DNA from: Prostheceraeus crozeri
Taxonomy: Eukaryota > Platyhelminthes > Polycladida > Euryleptidae
NCBI GenBank assembly: GCA_907163375.1
Contig: CAJQUW010000514.1
Location: 62,001-126,000, forward strand
DNA length: 64,000 nucleotides
Direction of reading: 5' to 3'
Part shown: positions 51,457 to 59,597 of the stretch, one piece after another
Layout of the letters: the number at the start of each line of letters is the position of its first letter
How positions within the stretch are numbered: the stretch's first letter is position 1
Position numbers and translations under genes: made by a program
The notes under the pieces: generated by a model
Told to the model about the DNA's origin: nothing
The model's input: only the letters and a program-made list of their open reading frames with translations
Database searches by the model: none

Positions 51457-52791
51457 ATGTCTTCGCTTATCGAAAATAAATTTAGATTAGACGATCCTCC
51501 GTTCGTCAGTTATAATCAAAAAAAGAATGACTATATAAGAATTGCTATGAATCCCGGATCTTCCAGTAGAGTAAATACTGGAGGAGATTTAATCTTTGAA
51601 GTTGATAATCAGCAGAGTTATTTATATTTACCTGATTCATTTTTACACTGTGAATATTCTTTATATAGTGATGCTAATTTTACAACACCATTACCAGATA
51701 CCGATAATATTACACTAGAGAATAATTTTTTCCCAAGTTTATTTACACAAATGCGTTTAGATGTTGCAACTCAAAATATAGAAACAATAAGTGATTCTCC
51801 AGGTGTAATTGATACAATGCTTAGATTTGTAATAATTGGTGAAAATAATAAAAAGCATGAAATCGAAGGTTGGTTTCCTGATACTAATGATGGCATAATT
51901 ATTGAGGATTTAACTCACGCTGGAACAGATGCCGCAGGAATTGCGAAAGATGTAGAAAATATTGCAAAACATTTAAATAAAACAAACAATACTGCATATA
52001 AAGAAAGACGTGAATTTAACAAGAAAAGTAAGCAAACAGTAAATTGGTCATTGTCTCCATTATTCGGATATTTAGATTATGTTAAAATATCATATCAGTT
52101 AAAATTTAAATTAATAATTCATCGTACAGCAAATAATGAATTAATCTTTTTTGGTAAGACTGGAAAAAAAGCATATTTAAAAATTGATAGACTTGAATGG
52201 TGGATTAAGCATATTACTCCTAGTTTAGAGATTGAAACAGCTATTGCTAAAAGATTAAATACTAACAAACCAATTCCAGTTAATTTTCTAAAGAGAACTG
52301 CTAGTTCAGTAACTTTTTCCGAACAAAGATTTAACTGGCATTTTACTAGAACTGCGAATACACCAAGATATTTATTACTAACATTTCAAAGAAATAATTC
52401 TCCAAGTTTTGATAAGAACAATAATATTTTTCATATTAATACAATTCGAAGTTTACAAGTTTCATTAAATCAAACTCGATATCCAATTGATCCATTAAGA
52501 TTCGATGATACCAATAATCAATTTATGGAAGGATATGATGCTTATAGAAATCTTTGTATAGAATTTGGAGTTGAACCACAATTAACTCCTGGAGATTGGA
52601 GACATTTATATCCAATTTTCTGTTTCGATTTAAGTGCTCAATCTGAAGATATTATTAAAAATGGTTGTGATGTAACAATTAATATTGAAAAGAAAGATTC
52701 CACAACTTCATTGATGGCTTATGGTTTATTGCTAGAAGATGTAAAATATTCTATTGAAATTCTTAATGGGAAGATGACTAGAATAAATTAA
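51457..52791 (+). CDS. MCP: P2 major capsid protein (double jelly-roll type, inferred)
   Basis: An intact 444-residue protein. The N-terminus has TGGDLIFEVDNQQSYLYL then SFLHCEYSL, matching in layout GPIEFVIPGGSDDYIDLSY..LDLRFRI of the P1 capsid. NNFFPSLFTQMRLDVATQNI then matches NNLPLTTLLRDVSLTIGEQ. The C-terminal half has an EGYDAYRNLCIEFG block and ends SLMAYGLLLEDVKYSIEI, like INVLIYAVFDSNIEI. Its length and place among minor virion genes fit the hexon-like protein. Assignment is by pattern, not by alignment. Confidence 0.65.
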   Translation: MSSLIENKFRLDDPPFVSYNQKKNDYIRIAMNPGSSSRVNTGGDLIFEVDNQQSYLYLPDSFLHCEYSLYSDANFTTPLPDTDNITLENNFFPSLFTQMRLDVATQNIETISDSPGVIDTMLRFVIIGENNKKHEIEGWFPDTNDGIIIEDLTHAGTDAAGIAKDVENIAKHLNKTNNTAYKERREFNKKSKQTVNWSLSPLFGYLDYVKISYQLKFKLIIHRTANNELIFFGKTGKKAYLKIDRLEWWIKHITPSLEIETAIAKRLNTNKPIPVNFLKRTASSVTFSEQRFNWHFTRTANTPRYLLLTFQRNNSPSFDKNNNIFHINTIRSLQVSLNQTRYPIDPLRFDDTNNQFMEGYDAYRNLCIEFGVEPQLTPGDWRHLYPIFCFDLSAQSEDIIKNGCDVTINIEKKDSTTSLMAYGLLLEDVKYSIEILNGKMTRIN

Positions 52792-52980
52792 TTAAAATTT
52801 TTTCATAACTAGAATAGATTAAAAATTCTTAACTTAAAAATTTTTCATAACTAGAATAGATTAAAAATTCTTAACTTAAAATTTTTTCATAACTAGAATA
52901 GATTAAAAATTCTTAACTTAAAAAATTTTCATAACTAGAATAGATTTAAATTTTTGATAACTTAAAATTTTTTATTAAAA
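52792..52980 (+). repeat. ~42-bp tandem repeat downstream of the capsid gene
   Basis: TTCATAACTAGAATAGATTA plus ~22 bases repeats four times from 52801 to 52960 in the intergenic gap. It ends at the start motif of the next gene (TTTTTTATTAAAAATG). Confidence 0.85.
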
Positions 52981-53509
52981 ATGTCGCAAGCGAAAAGTAA
53001 TAATAATAATAAAACTGTTGAATTAAAATTACGTAATATTGTTGACAAAAATACACCTAAAACTATTACGATTAACAAAAAAAAAGTATTACATAAGTAA
53101 ACCAATGATAGAGAATATTCAATTACAAGAAGAAAAGAATGGCGGGATTCTCCCATTAATTCCACTAATAATAGGAGGCATAGCAGCAGCAGGAAGTGTT
53201 GCAGGTGGGACAGCTGGTATTGTCCAAGCAGTAAATAAAAATAAATCAGAGAAAGCAGCATTAGAAGAACAAAAACGACATAATAGAGAGTTAGAGAAAG
53301 TTGCTAGGGGTGAAGGGACATCGGAGATGTCTTCCAGGGCTTCGCCCGAAGGAAAAGGAGTAGTAGATAATTTTATTAGTAAATTAAAATTAGTTGATGA
53401 AGGAAAACGAGTTCTTAAAAATATTCTCCACAATGTTGATGATTTAATTGAAATTAAAGAAACTAAAGATGGTTCTGGAATATATCTAAGTCCTAGTATG
53501 ATAAGGTAA
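52981..53509 (+). pseudogene. P2 pVI/pX-like minor virion protein
   Basis: The start at 52981 is preferred because of TTTTTTATTAAAA before it. The central phrase PMIENIQLQEEKNGGILPL followed by an Ala/Gly-rich hydrophobic segment (IIGGIAAAGSVAGGTAGIV) and an amphipathic Lys/Glu helix is typical of Polinton minor virion proteins with a GG protease site. A GC-rich hairpin element (53317-53351, reading as SRASPEG) lies within it. The gene appears to carry about one break. Confidence 0.6.
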
Positions 53510-53585
53510 TAACCTGAGGAGCTTCGCTCCGATTCGGTAAAACAATTATTTTATTTTATCTTTTAAAAGTTTTTTATCTTTAAAA

Positions 53586-54971
53586 ATGGATACCGCAAAT
53601 TCCACAAATTCAGAAAATTTAATTAAATTAAAAATTGCTAATTTAGATTTATTAAATTATCTATTAAACAAAAATAAAAACTCAAACTGTCAGCATATTG
53701 GAGGTGACAAGAACAAAGTTTCACACCACTTCGGTGGTGATATACAAAAAACATTAGAAAACTTTCCTGGATTTATTTGGAGTAAGTATTCGAAAGAAAA
53801 ACATCTTCCTGGTCATTCATATACTGGTCCAGGAACTCGATTAGATATAAGACTAGATGAGTATAATAATCCGAAACCAGGTGAAGAACCAATAAATAGA
53901 GTAGATGCCGCCGCTTACAGGCATGATTTAGCTTATCGAAATCATGATCTAAGTTCTCGTCATGCAGCTGATAAGAAGATGATTCAAGAATTAGATAGTA
54001 TTCAGAATCCTACATTTAGAGAAAGAATTGAAAGAATGTTTGTTAAGAAAGCTTTACAAGCTAAAATATTATTCGGACAGGGTTTAAATGAAACGACAGC
54101 TAAGCTGTCTGAGAGCAACGCTCGAACTAATAACTCTGAGAGCAACGCTCGAACTAATAACTCTGAGAGCAACGCTCGAACCTACGCGTCCGAAATCCAC
54201 AAGGAATATAGAAGGCCGAAATATCTATTGAAAGTAAAAGTATTTAATAAAGATGATATTTGGAGTGCTGATCTTATTCATATGCCGAATGAAAAAGATT
54301 ATAAATACGCATTGACCGTTATAGATTTATATACACGATACGCTTGGGTAAAGCCTTTAAAAAACAAAAGTGGTCTATCAGTTAAATATGCGTTTGAAGA
54401 AATCTTTAAAGAAAGTAAGAGAAAGCCAAAAAAATTGTTTGTTGATAAAGGATCGGAATTTTATAACCGAAACGTTCAACCATTATTTGAAACTGTTTAT
54501 TCAACTGAAAATGCAGGGAAGGCCGTAGTGATAGAAAGATTCAATCGGACGTTAAAAAATAAATTATTCAAGAAATTTACTGAGCAAAGAAATCAGAAAT
54601 GGTTGAAGATATTACCAGGAATTGTGGAAGAGTACAATAATAAAGTTCATTCTGGTATTGAAGAAACTCCAAAGAATGCTTCTGACGACCCTGATTTGAT
54701 ACGAAAGAAAATATTCGAGAATAATAATTTGAATGAGAGTAATCCGAATTTGCAGAAACTTAAGCCGAAATTTAAAATTGGAGATAGAGTTAGAATATTT
54801 AAATATAAGAACAAATTTGAAAAAGGCTTTGTTGGCTATTGGACTAAAGAAATATTCGAAGTTTCTAAAATAAATCAAAGTTATCCGATTACTTATGAAA
54901 TTAAAGATTTAGATGATGAAGATATCAGAGGCCGATTTTATCAAAATGAATTACAGAAAACAGAGCTTTAA
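53586..54971 (+). CDS. INT: P2 phospholipase-A2-like / integrase fusion
   Basis: An intact 461-residue frame with two unlike parts. Residues ~60-160 hold FPGFIWSKYS, YTGPGTRLD and VDAAAYRHDLAY: the calcium loop and HD..Y catalytic helix of the parvovirus VP1-type phospholipase A2, used to breach membranes during entry. Residues ~205-460 are an rve integrase: WSADLIHMP, LTVIDLYTRYAW, LFVDKGSEFY and VVIERFNRTLKNKL (D,D-E). These are followed by an SH3-like domain (IGDRVRIFKYKNKFEKGF). The linker (~170-195) is three copies of a 9-residue unit (SESNARTNN) encoded by a tandem GC-rich hairpin element. The two activities are normally on separate proteins, so this is either a real fusion or a polyprotein cut by the protease. 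Confidence 0.88.
   Translation: MDTANSTNSENLIKLKIANLDLLNYLLNKNKNSNCQHIGGDKNKVSHHFGGDIQKTLENFPGFIWSKYSKEKHLPGHSYTGPGTRLDIRLDEYNNPKPGEEPINRVDAAAYRHDLAYRNHDLSSRHAADKKMIQELDSIQNPTFRERIERMFVKKALQAKILFGQGLNETTAKLSESNARTNNSESNARTNNSESNARTYASEIHKEYRRPKYLLKVKVFNKDDIWSADLIHMPNEKDYKYALTVIDLYTRYAWVKPLKNKSGLSVKYAFEEIFKESKRKPKKLFVDKGSEFYNRNVQPLFETVYSTENAGKAVVIERFNRTLKNKLFKKFTEQRNQKWLKILPGIVEEYNNKVHSGIEETPKNASDDPDLIRKKIFENNNLNESNPNLQKLKPKFKIGDRVRIFKYKNKFEKGFVGYWTKEIFEVSKINQSYPITYEIKDLDDEDIRGRFYQNELQKTEL
54095..54192. repeat. Hairpin element and 27-bp tandem array inside the fusion gene
   Basis: A GACAGCTAAGCTGTC hairpin is followed by three 27-bp units each containing GAGAGCAACGCTC. The array keeps the reading frame because 27 is a multiple of 3. 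It lies exactly between the phospholipase-like and integrase domains. Confidence 0.85.
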
Positions 54972-55005
54972 CCTTTAGGTAGCGCTTTAGCTAGCTTCGC
55001 TTGAG

Positions 55006-55467
55006 TTATAGATTGTTCAATTCTAACATAATATCTAGAAATGGTACTCCTTTTTGTAATTTGTACAAAACGTATAAACATAATTGACCACAATAGGTAG
55101 TGCCTGGTGTTTGAATTTGAAATGTATTGTATGTTCCCGTTCCAAGTAATTCTTTTACTTCATTTGTAGGTGGAAGCCCGTATGAGTCAAAATAATAATT
55201 ATCTCCGTTTTTACTAAAGATACCTGCTGACCAATGTACGCCGTTTTGGTCTGAAGTGTGAAGATTCGTTATGAAATTTACAGTTATTGATGGAACTTTG
55301 TTCCGGGAACTGAAGGTTCCTGTTGGCCTATTTTTTAGGAATTGTAATTCGTTTCTCATTAGAACATGAAAATTCTTTATTCCTAATTCATTTGCGATTT
55401 TTTTTAAATCGAAATTCGTTGTTGTCTGTGTTCCATATAATTTCAAAAACTCATTTATGTTGCTCAT
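55006..55467 (-). CDS. PRO: P2 adenain-type cysteine protease
   Basis: An intact 153-residue frame. The catalytic His is in NGVHWSAGIF, the Asp in YYFDSYGLPP, the Gln in FQIQTPGTTYCG and the nucleophile Cys in TTYCGQLCLYVLY, the adenovirus-protease order. It matures the capsid and minor proteins. The start is preceded by TTTTTTTATTATAAA. It is the only gene of the right end on the minus strand, tail to tail with the integrase fusion. A remnant of a second copy of its N-terminal part lies at ~55795-55915. Confidence 0.9.
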   Translation of the reverse strand: MSNINEFLKLYGTQTTTNFDLKKIANELGIKNFHVLMRNELQFLKNRPTGTFSSRNKVPSITVNFITNLHTSDQNGVHWSAGIFSKNGDNYYFDSYGLPPTNEVKELLGTGTYNTFQIQTPGTTYCGQLCLYVLYKLQKGVPFLDIMLELNNL

Positions 55468-55499
55468 TTTATAATAAAAAAATTTCTTAAGGGACCCCT

Positions 55500-55705
55500 A
55501 GAAGTCAGAAGGGAGGGGGTATTGATTTAAAACTGGTCTCTAATGATGTCTTTCTTTACTACTTATTCAATTTTGAAATGATTTAAAACATTTTTATAAT
55601 GATGACTTTCCTTACTGTTTAGTCAGAAGGGGGGGGTATTGATTTAAAACTGGTCTCTAATGATGTCTTTCTTTACTACTTATTCAATTTTGAAATGATT
55701 TAATT
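55500..55705. repeat. Direct repeat of ~85 bp
   Basis: The stretch starting AGTCAGAAGG(G)...GGTATTGATTTA occurs at 55504-55589 and 55621-55702 with near-identical sequence (GGTCTCTAATGATGTCTTTC in both). An unmatched ~30 bp lies between. No gene. Confidence 0.85.
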
Positions 55706-55794
55706 TAATCTAAATTTAAACGTTACATTGTTGCATTGTGTTAGTGTTTAACTACATAGAGTTAGTGTTTCGCACATATTTTATCAATAGTAAT

Positions 55795-55915
55795 TCATTA
55801 CTCATCAATATGTGAAATTCTTTACTCCCAATTGCTTAGCAATCTCATTTAAATCGAAATTTAATGTGGTTTTGTTTGCCGTATATTTTTAGAATGTCTC
55901 TAATGTTTCTCATTT
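55795..55915 (-). pseudogene. Remnant of a duplicated protease 5' end
   Basis: On the minus strand this stretch resembles 55350-55467, the first ~38 codons of the protease, including its start region (ATTTCGATTTAAATGAGATT against AATTTCGATTTAAAAAAAAT). It is diverged and broken, so it is older than the intact gene's current state. Confidence 0.6.
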
Positions 55916-56172
55916 TAAATGGAATAAAATCTATTTCAGAACTTTCTCAAAAGAATTAGCGTGTAGCAGCTGCTAAAATTGTTTCAGCTGATAGGGGTGA
56001 AGGAAATCACAGACAATAGCGCATAATGCGAGTTGTGAAATCTCATTCACACTATGAGAACAAAAGAACAAATACAATCTAAACACAATAGACATATGAG
56101 AGAGAAGAGAAATGAATGAGCATTTCTCTTCATTTTGGTTTCAATAACAATCATTCATGCGACATTGCTTGA
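55916..56172. other. Spacer without a recognisable gene
   Basis: No gene or repeat could be supported. The base composition is less AT-rich than the rest of P2. Confidence 0.5.
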
Positions 56173-56261
56173 ATGGAAAAATACACCAACTGTCGCGCCG
56201 ATGTCAGAAAGTTTGTCGATAAAGCTGTCGACATGGCGCGACAGTTGGTGTATTTTTCCAT
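56173..56261. repeat. 89-bp near-perfect hairpin near the right end of P2
   Basis: The left arm starts ATGGAAAAATACACCAACTG and continues CGCGCC. The right arm is its reverse complement, ending in TTTTTCCAT, with an arm length of about 32 bp, one unpaired base and a loop of about 21-24 bases. It stands alone in the spacer next to the right terminal repeat. Confidence 0.9.
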
Positions 56262-56417
56262 TAGCGTTCAAGGTCATTCTATTGAAAGCATATGGGAATT
56301 ATTCTCATTGAAGACAAGCAATTGTTTTAAAGAATGCATTGTGAATACAATATTCCTGTAACAGACAGGAACGAGAGAGAGAGAAAGAAAGAAAGAAGAC
56401 ACGCTGCTCCGTAAAAG

Positions 56418-57173
56418 TTTAATTGAGATAACGAAGGATATATTCTTGAGGTTCCTTCCACTTTTGTTTCTTCCATTTCTGAAGTTCCTTCCACTTTTGT
56501 TTCTTCCATTTCTGAAGTTCCTTCCACTTTTGTTTCTTCCATTTTTAAAGAAATATTATTAGTCACATGATATATTTTAAAAACCTGAAAAACGTCTAAA
56601 CTCATGAATTTGAAATTCTCAACTTTTATGATTTTCGGTGTCCGGTTTTAGATGACCTTGAACGGTCATGATTTAAGCGGGGGTGAAAATCGAACCGAAG
56701 GTTCTAGGGCTTCGCCCGATTGTAATTCTCAAATTTTGAGATACTCAACTTTTCTGATTTTTTCGGTGTCCTAGAACGGTCATGATTTTCAAGGTAAAAA
56801 TTGTAATTCTCAAATTTGAGATTTTCAACTTTTATGATTTTCGGTGTCCTGGAACGGTCATGATTTTCAAGGTAAAAATTGTAATTCTCAAATTTGAGAT
56901 TTTGAAAAATTTGAAAAACTGGGTATTTTTAAAAACGCCCAAATTTATGAATTTAGGTCTTCATAACCTGAAAAAGGGTTCAAATTCATGAATTTATGTT
57001 GTTTTTAAAAATACCATTTTTTGAAAAATGGTACTTTTTGAATGGACTAAATTCATGAATTCAGGTCTTTAAAACCTGAAAAAGGGACTAAATTCATGAA
57101 TTTATGTCGTTTTTAAAGATACCAATTTTTTTTTTGACCTGTCCTGTCCTGGAACGGTCTTTTGCCCATTACT
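56418..57173 (-). repeat. P2 right terminal inverted repeat
   Basis: This is the inverted match of 37791-38544. It carries three 33-bp units (MEETKVEGTSE on the minus strand) against two on the left, and lacks the 30-bp hairpin element found on the left. A purine-rich microsatellite (GAGAGAGAGAAAGAAAG, ~56370-56398) lies just inside. The twin of the 38453 gene is cut off here after ~40 codons. Confidence 0.93.
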
Positions 57174-57179
57174 AATTGC

Positions 57180-57561
57180 CTTGAAACTCACCCTACCGAT
57201 GCAGAATTTTACGCTGAATCCGAATCTGGCAGCCATTTCACCATCCACGACAACCTAGACGGTCGCCCACGTCAACCTAGACGGTCGCCCACGTCAACCT
57301 AGGCGGTCGGCCACGTCAACCTAGGCGGTCGGTCACGTCAACCCATACGAGACCAACACATCCGAGTCTCACACTCTGTCGTTGCAGAGGGGGGGGGAGT
57401 CAGCGAACATGTTGTGAACCCACCTGGCCGGCACACCACGACAGACTCTGTCGTTCCAGAGGGGGGGGACTCAGACCCGAAGCACCACGGCGGCCGACCA
57501 CGACACTCTGCCGTTCCAGAGGGGGGGGCGCCGGTCGAGTGTTTGTCACTTGCTTACTACT
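57180..57561 (+). repeat. R5: distal part of the P1 right terminal repeat
   Basis: It continues the ~488-bp unit interrupted by P2 (CTTGAAACTCACCC...). Four ~30-bp units follow (GTCAACCTAG(A/G)CGGTCG), then three poly-G subrepeats (57390, 57462, 57520), and the terminus TTACTACT at 57561. The order mirrors R4 at 13885-14230. Confidence 0.85.
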
Positions 57562-57890
57562 ATTGATCATCATTTTCTCACACAAATTGATTTTTATAAC
57601 TTGTGTGATTTTTTTCGAGAACTTACATTATAGAAGATGGCGACTGAAATGCCACGCGTTTGGCACATCACATCTTGAGAACTTTTCTCACTTCTTTTAC
57701 TGATCATCCTTTATTAAAAGAGAGCTATCATGTACATGTAATTAACAGATGCTGTGATGAATAAATAACATCTGTTGCAGTGTATGCGCCAAATATTCAG
57801 AAAAATATTTCAGCATTGACAGAGAGAATTTGACTTGACATGTAAAAAAGAGCAGATGGTGCAGTGAAAGATAAAGAATCATGGCCTCAG
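57562..57890. other. Host flank without a recognisable gene
   Basis: This is AT-rich, apparently single-copy sequence immediately outside P1. No supported gene was seen. Confidence 0.4.
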
Positions 57891-58690
57891 CAGTGCCGGC
57901 TTTATGCTGTGCGAGGCCCATCCCTCACATAAAATTTTGACTACATTTTTCAATTACAACTGCTTCACGTGGGATTCCTAAGACTGGATACTAAACTTAG
58001 CCTTATAATTGGCATCAGAATGTATTGCTATGCTCCCGGTTGCTGACTCGGGTAATGCTAAGTTGCAAGGACTACTACAAATAGATACTTCTATGTATAA
58101 ATACATACAAGCCTAATTATGAACCTATTTGTAGAAGTCCTTCCTAGCTATTGGCTAATCATAACTCGCCATTATGAACCTCATACCACATTTCGAAACC
58201 GTGCATCGGTGAAATCATGTCTTAATTTGATGATAATGTGTACAATGCTATTTTGGAATTATTAGAATTGCTGTAGCCTAGACCATACATATTATGTATG
58301 ATACATCTGTAAAAATGGAAAAACTCTCTCAAAAATAGGTCGCAAATTTACACTAAATATATTTCAATTTTTTCACAACTGAATTTTCTGAGCTTTCATT
58401 GCGACAAAATCATTCATCATGGTTTCTAAATCAAGTTCATTACATATTTCATATTCTACTGGCATGAGAGTGCGGTAGATTTTAGTCTTTCTTCGAGCGA
58501 GCATTTGTTCGATTTATTCATGGCATTCAATAATTCAAACCACACGATCATCGAGACAATATATTCCCAAGAAGACACTTCGTCAAAGAGTGAGCTTGCT
58601 TCACTAGTTGTACTGTTATGTGTAATCTTGCCTTTTTTTATAGAATTTTTCTTTAAATCTTTTAAAGTCTTTCGCATCTTTTTGAGCTCA
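57891..58690 (-). mobile_element. hAT-type (ZMYM1/DUF4371-like) transposon remnant
   Basis: CAGTGCCGGCTTTA at 57891, followed by GAGGCCC, resembles the terminus CAGGGCCGGCTTTAGG common in one group of hAT elements. On the minus strand, SSLFDEVSSWEYIVSMIVWFELLNAMNKSNK (split here as SSLFDEVSSWEYIVSMIVW, then FELLNAMNKSNK) recalls the EFIV.LVIWYDIL..VN.VSK block of ZMYM1-type hAT-derived proteins. The frame then shifts at about 58470-58500 (RRKTKIYRTLMPVEYE in another frame). No right terminus was found. It is an old, incomplete copy. Confidence 0.35.
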
Positions 58691-58752
58691 TACGTGATAG
58701 CTTAACAAAATTTACATTTGTCTCCCATTGCGTACTACAACGATTTTTCAGA

Positions 58753-58980
58753 ATGATAGATATGTTTTCAAACAAAGTATCCCATCGGACTGGTGAAGAA
58801 GAAAAACGCACTTCGCTTCTCTCATGGCTTCCTGATGACGATGTGATTATTCTTTCCGACGACGAGATAAATGATTTTGTTGAGAAACTGCAAAAAATTG
58901 GCAGACTTTACAACCTCAACATGTTTAGCAACATGATTAACGAGTTAGGAGGTAGCTTTCCCTGCATAAACTCGTCATAG
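58753..58980 (+). CDS. Hypothetical 75-residue ORF
   Basis: MIDMFSNKVSHRTGEEEK, then an acidic helix (DDDVIILSDDEINDFVEKL) and FSNMINELGG. The frame is open with a normal stop. No family was recognised. It lies between two hAT-type remnants and could be an exon of either, or chance. Confidence 0.2.
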   Translation: MIDMFSNKVSHRTGEEEKRTSLLSWLPDDDVIILSDDEINDFVEKLQKIGRLYNLNMFSNMINELGGSFPCINSS

Positions 58981-59386
58981 CGGTCGTAACACACACGCCT
59001 TCAATTGTCGATCTTAGAGTTGTGATGTACAGGTTTCATTGGCCAAAACCAGAGCTGGAACGGGCCCGAGCTCGGCCCGCCGGGCCCCCGCGCGGGCCCG
59101 GGCCCGGGCCTGATTTAAAGGCCCGCGGGCCTTAACGGGCCTTTACGGGCCGACATTTATTTGTCGTCTTTGTTCATAGACTATTAGTTAAAGCTATAAT
59201 AATGATAAAAACATTTAGTTATCACATTTAACTTACGATATTGGTAAGTTGATATATCTTGAGAGATTCGTTTTCATTGGATTTAGTCACAATTTTACGC
59301 TAACACGGTGAATGTTATTTTTATAAATAAAAGTTAAATGTGTCTTTTGACCTTGCTAGAGATATTCACACAATCCATCTACTTAG

Positions 59387-59597
59387 CCTGGGTTTGTTGA
59401 AAGTACGAGTACGTCACGACACGCAGAAGTCAGTGAAGTGTCAGAGAAAGTCGTATTTCTTAAAATCATTTCACATGATATCTTCTTTCATGTTACAATT
59501 CGAATAAAGTATCACGTGTGTACTCAAAAATCTACTCAAGTGGTATTTCATAATGATCAACCAATAAAACGAATTCGCTTGGAAACAACTGATTCTG
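59387..59597 (+). CDS. hAT transposase fragment, upstream exon
   Basis: The open stretch ends PIKRIRLETTDSG at a GTAAGT donor (59598). No ATG lies in frame, so it is either an internal exon or has lost its start. The phase-1 end matches the acceptor at 60251 of the next exon. The content before the basic KRIRLE motif is AT-rich and not recognisable. Confidence 0.45.

Larger units (their letters stand above)
37791..57173. mobile_element. P2, AT-rich Polinton/Maverick inserted in P1
   Basis: 19,383 bp with inverted repeats beginning AGTAATGGGCAAAAGACC and a perfect 6-bp duplication. It encodes polymerase B, integrase, adenain protease, packaging ATPase, major capsid and minor capsid-type proteins: the full Polinton set plus accessory genes. 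No introns are evident. It is far more AT-rich than P1, E2 and the flanks. It looks near whole, with about one break. Near-identical terminal repeats and intact long genes point to recent insertion, later than P1. Confidence 0.95.
13885..57561. mobile_element. P1, large Polinton/Maverick (host of P2)
   Basis: It starts AGTAGTAATAAAACGG at 13885 and ends in TTACTACT at 57561, with inverted poly-G-bearing repeats at both ends. Leaving out P2 and its duplication, the length is about 24.3 kb. It carries polymerase B, integrase, packaging ATPase, protease, major capsid and accessory genes. The 6 bp outside the ends do not match (GACGTG before, ATTGAT after). The last 40 bases of the right end also differ from the left, so the right end may come from a recombination between related copies. 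Several genes are broken, on the order of ten breaks in all. Confidence 0.8.

Noticed and set aside
54095-54192. CRISPR-like array
   Set aside because: There are only three exact 27-bp units with no variable spacers, inside a coding frame.
37791-57173. P2 as an integrated adenovirus or virophage
   Set aside because: The 6-bp duplication, AGT...ACT inverted repeats and an rve integrase with polymerase B mark a Polinton/Maverick. Shared capsid and protease families explain the likeness.
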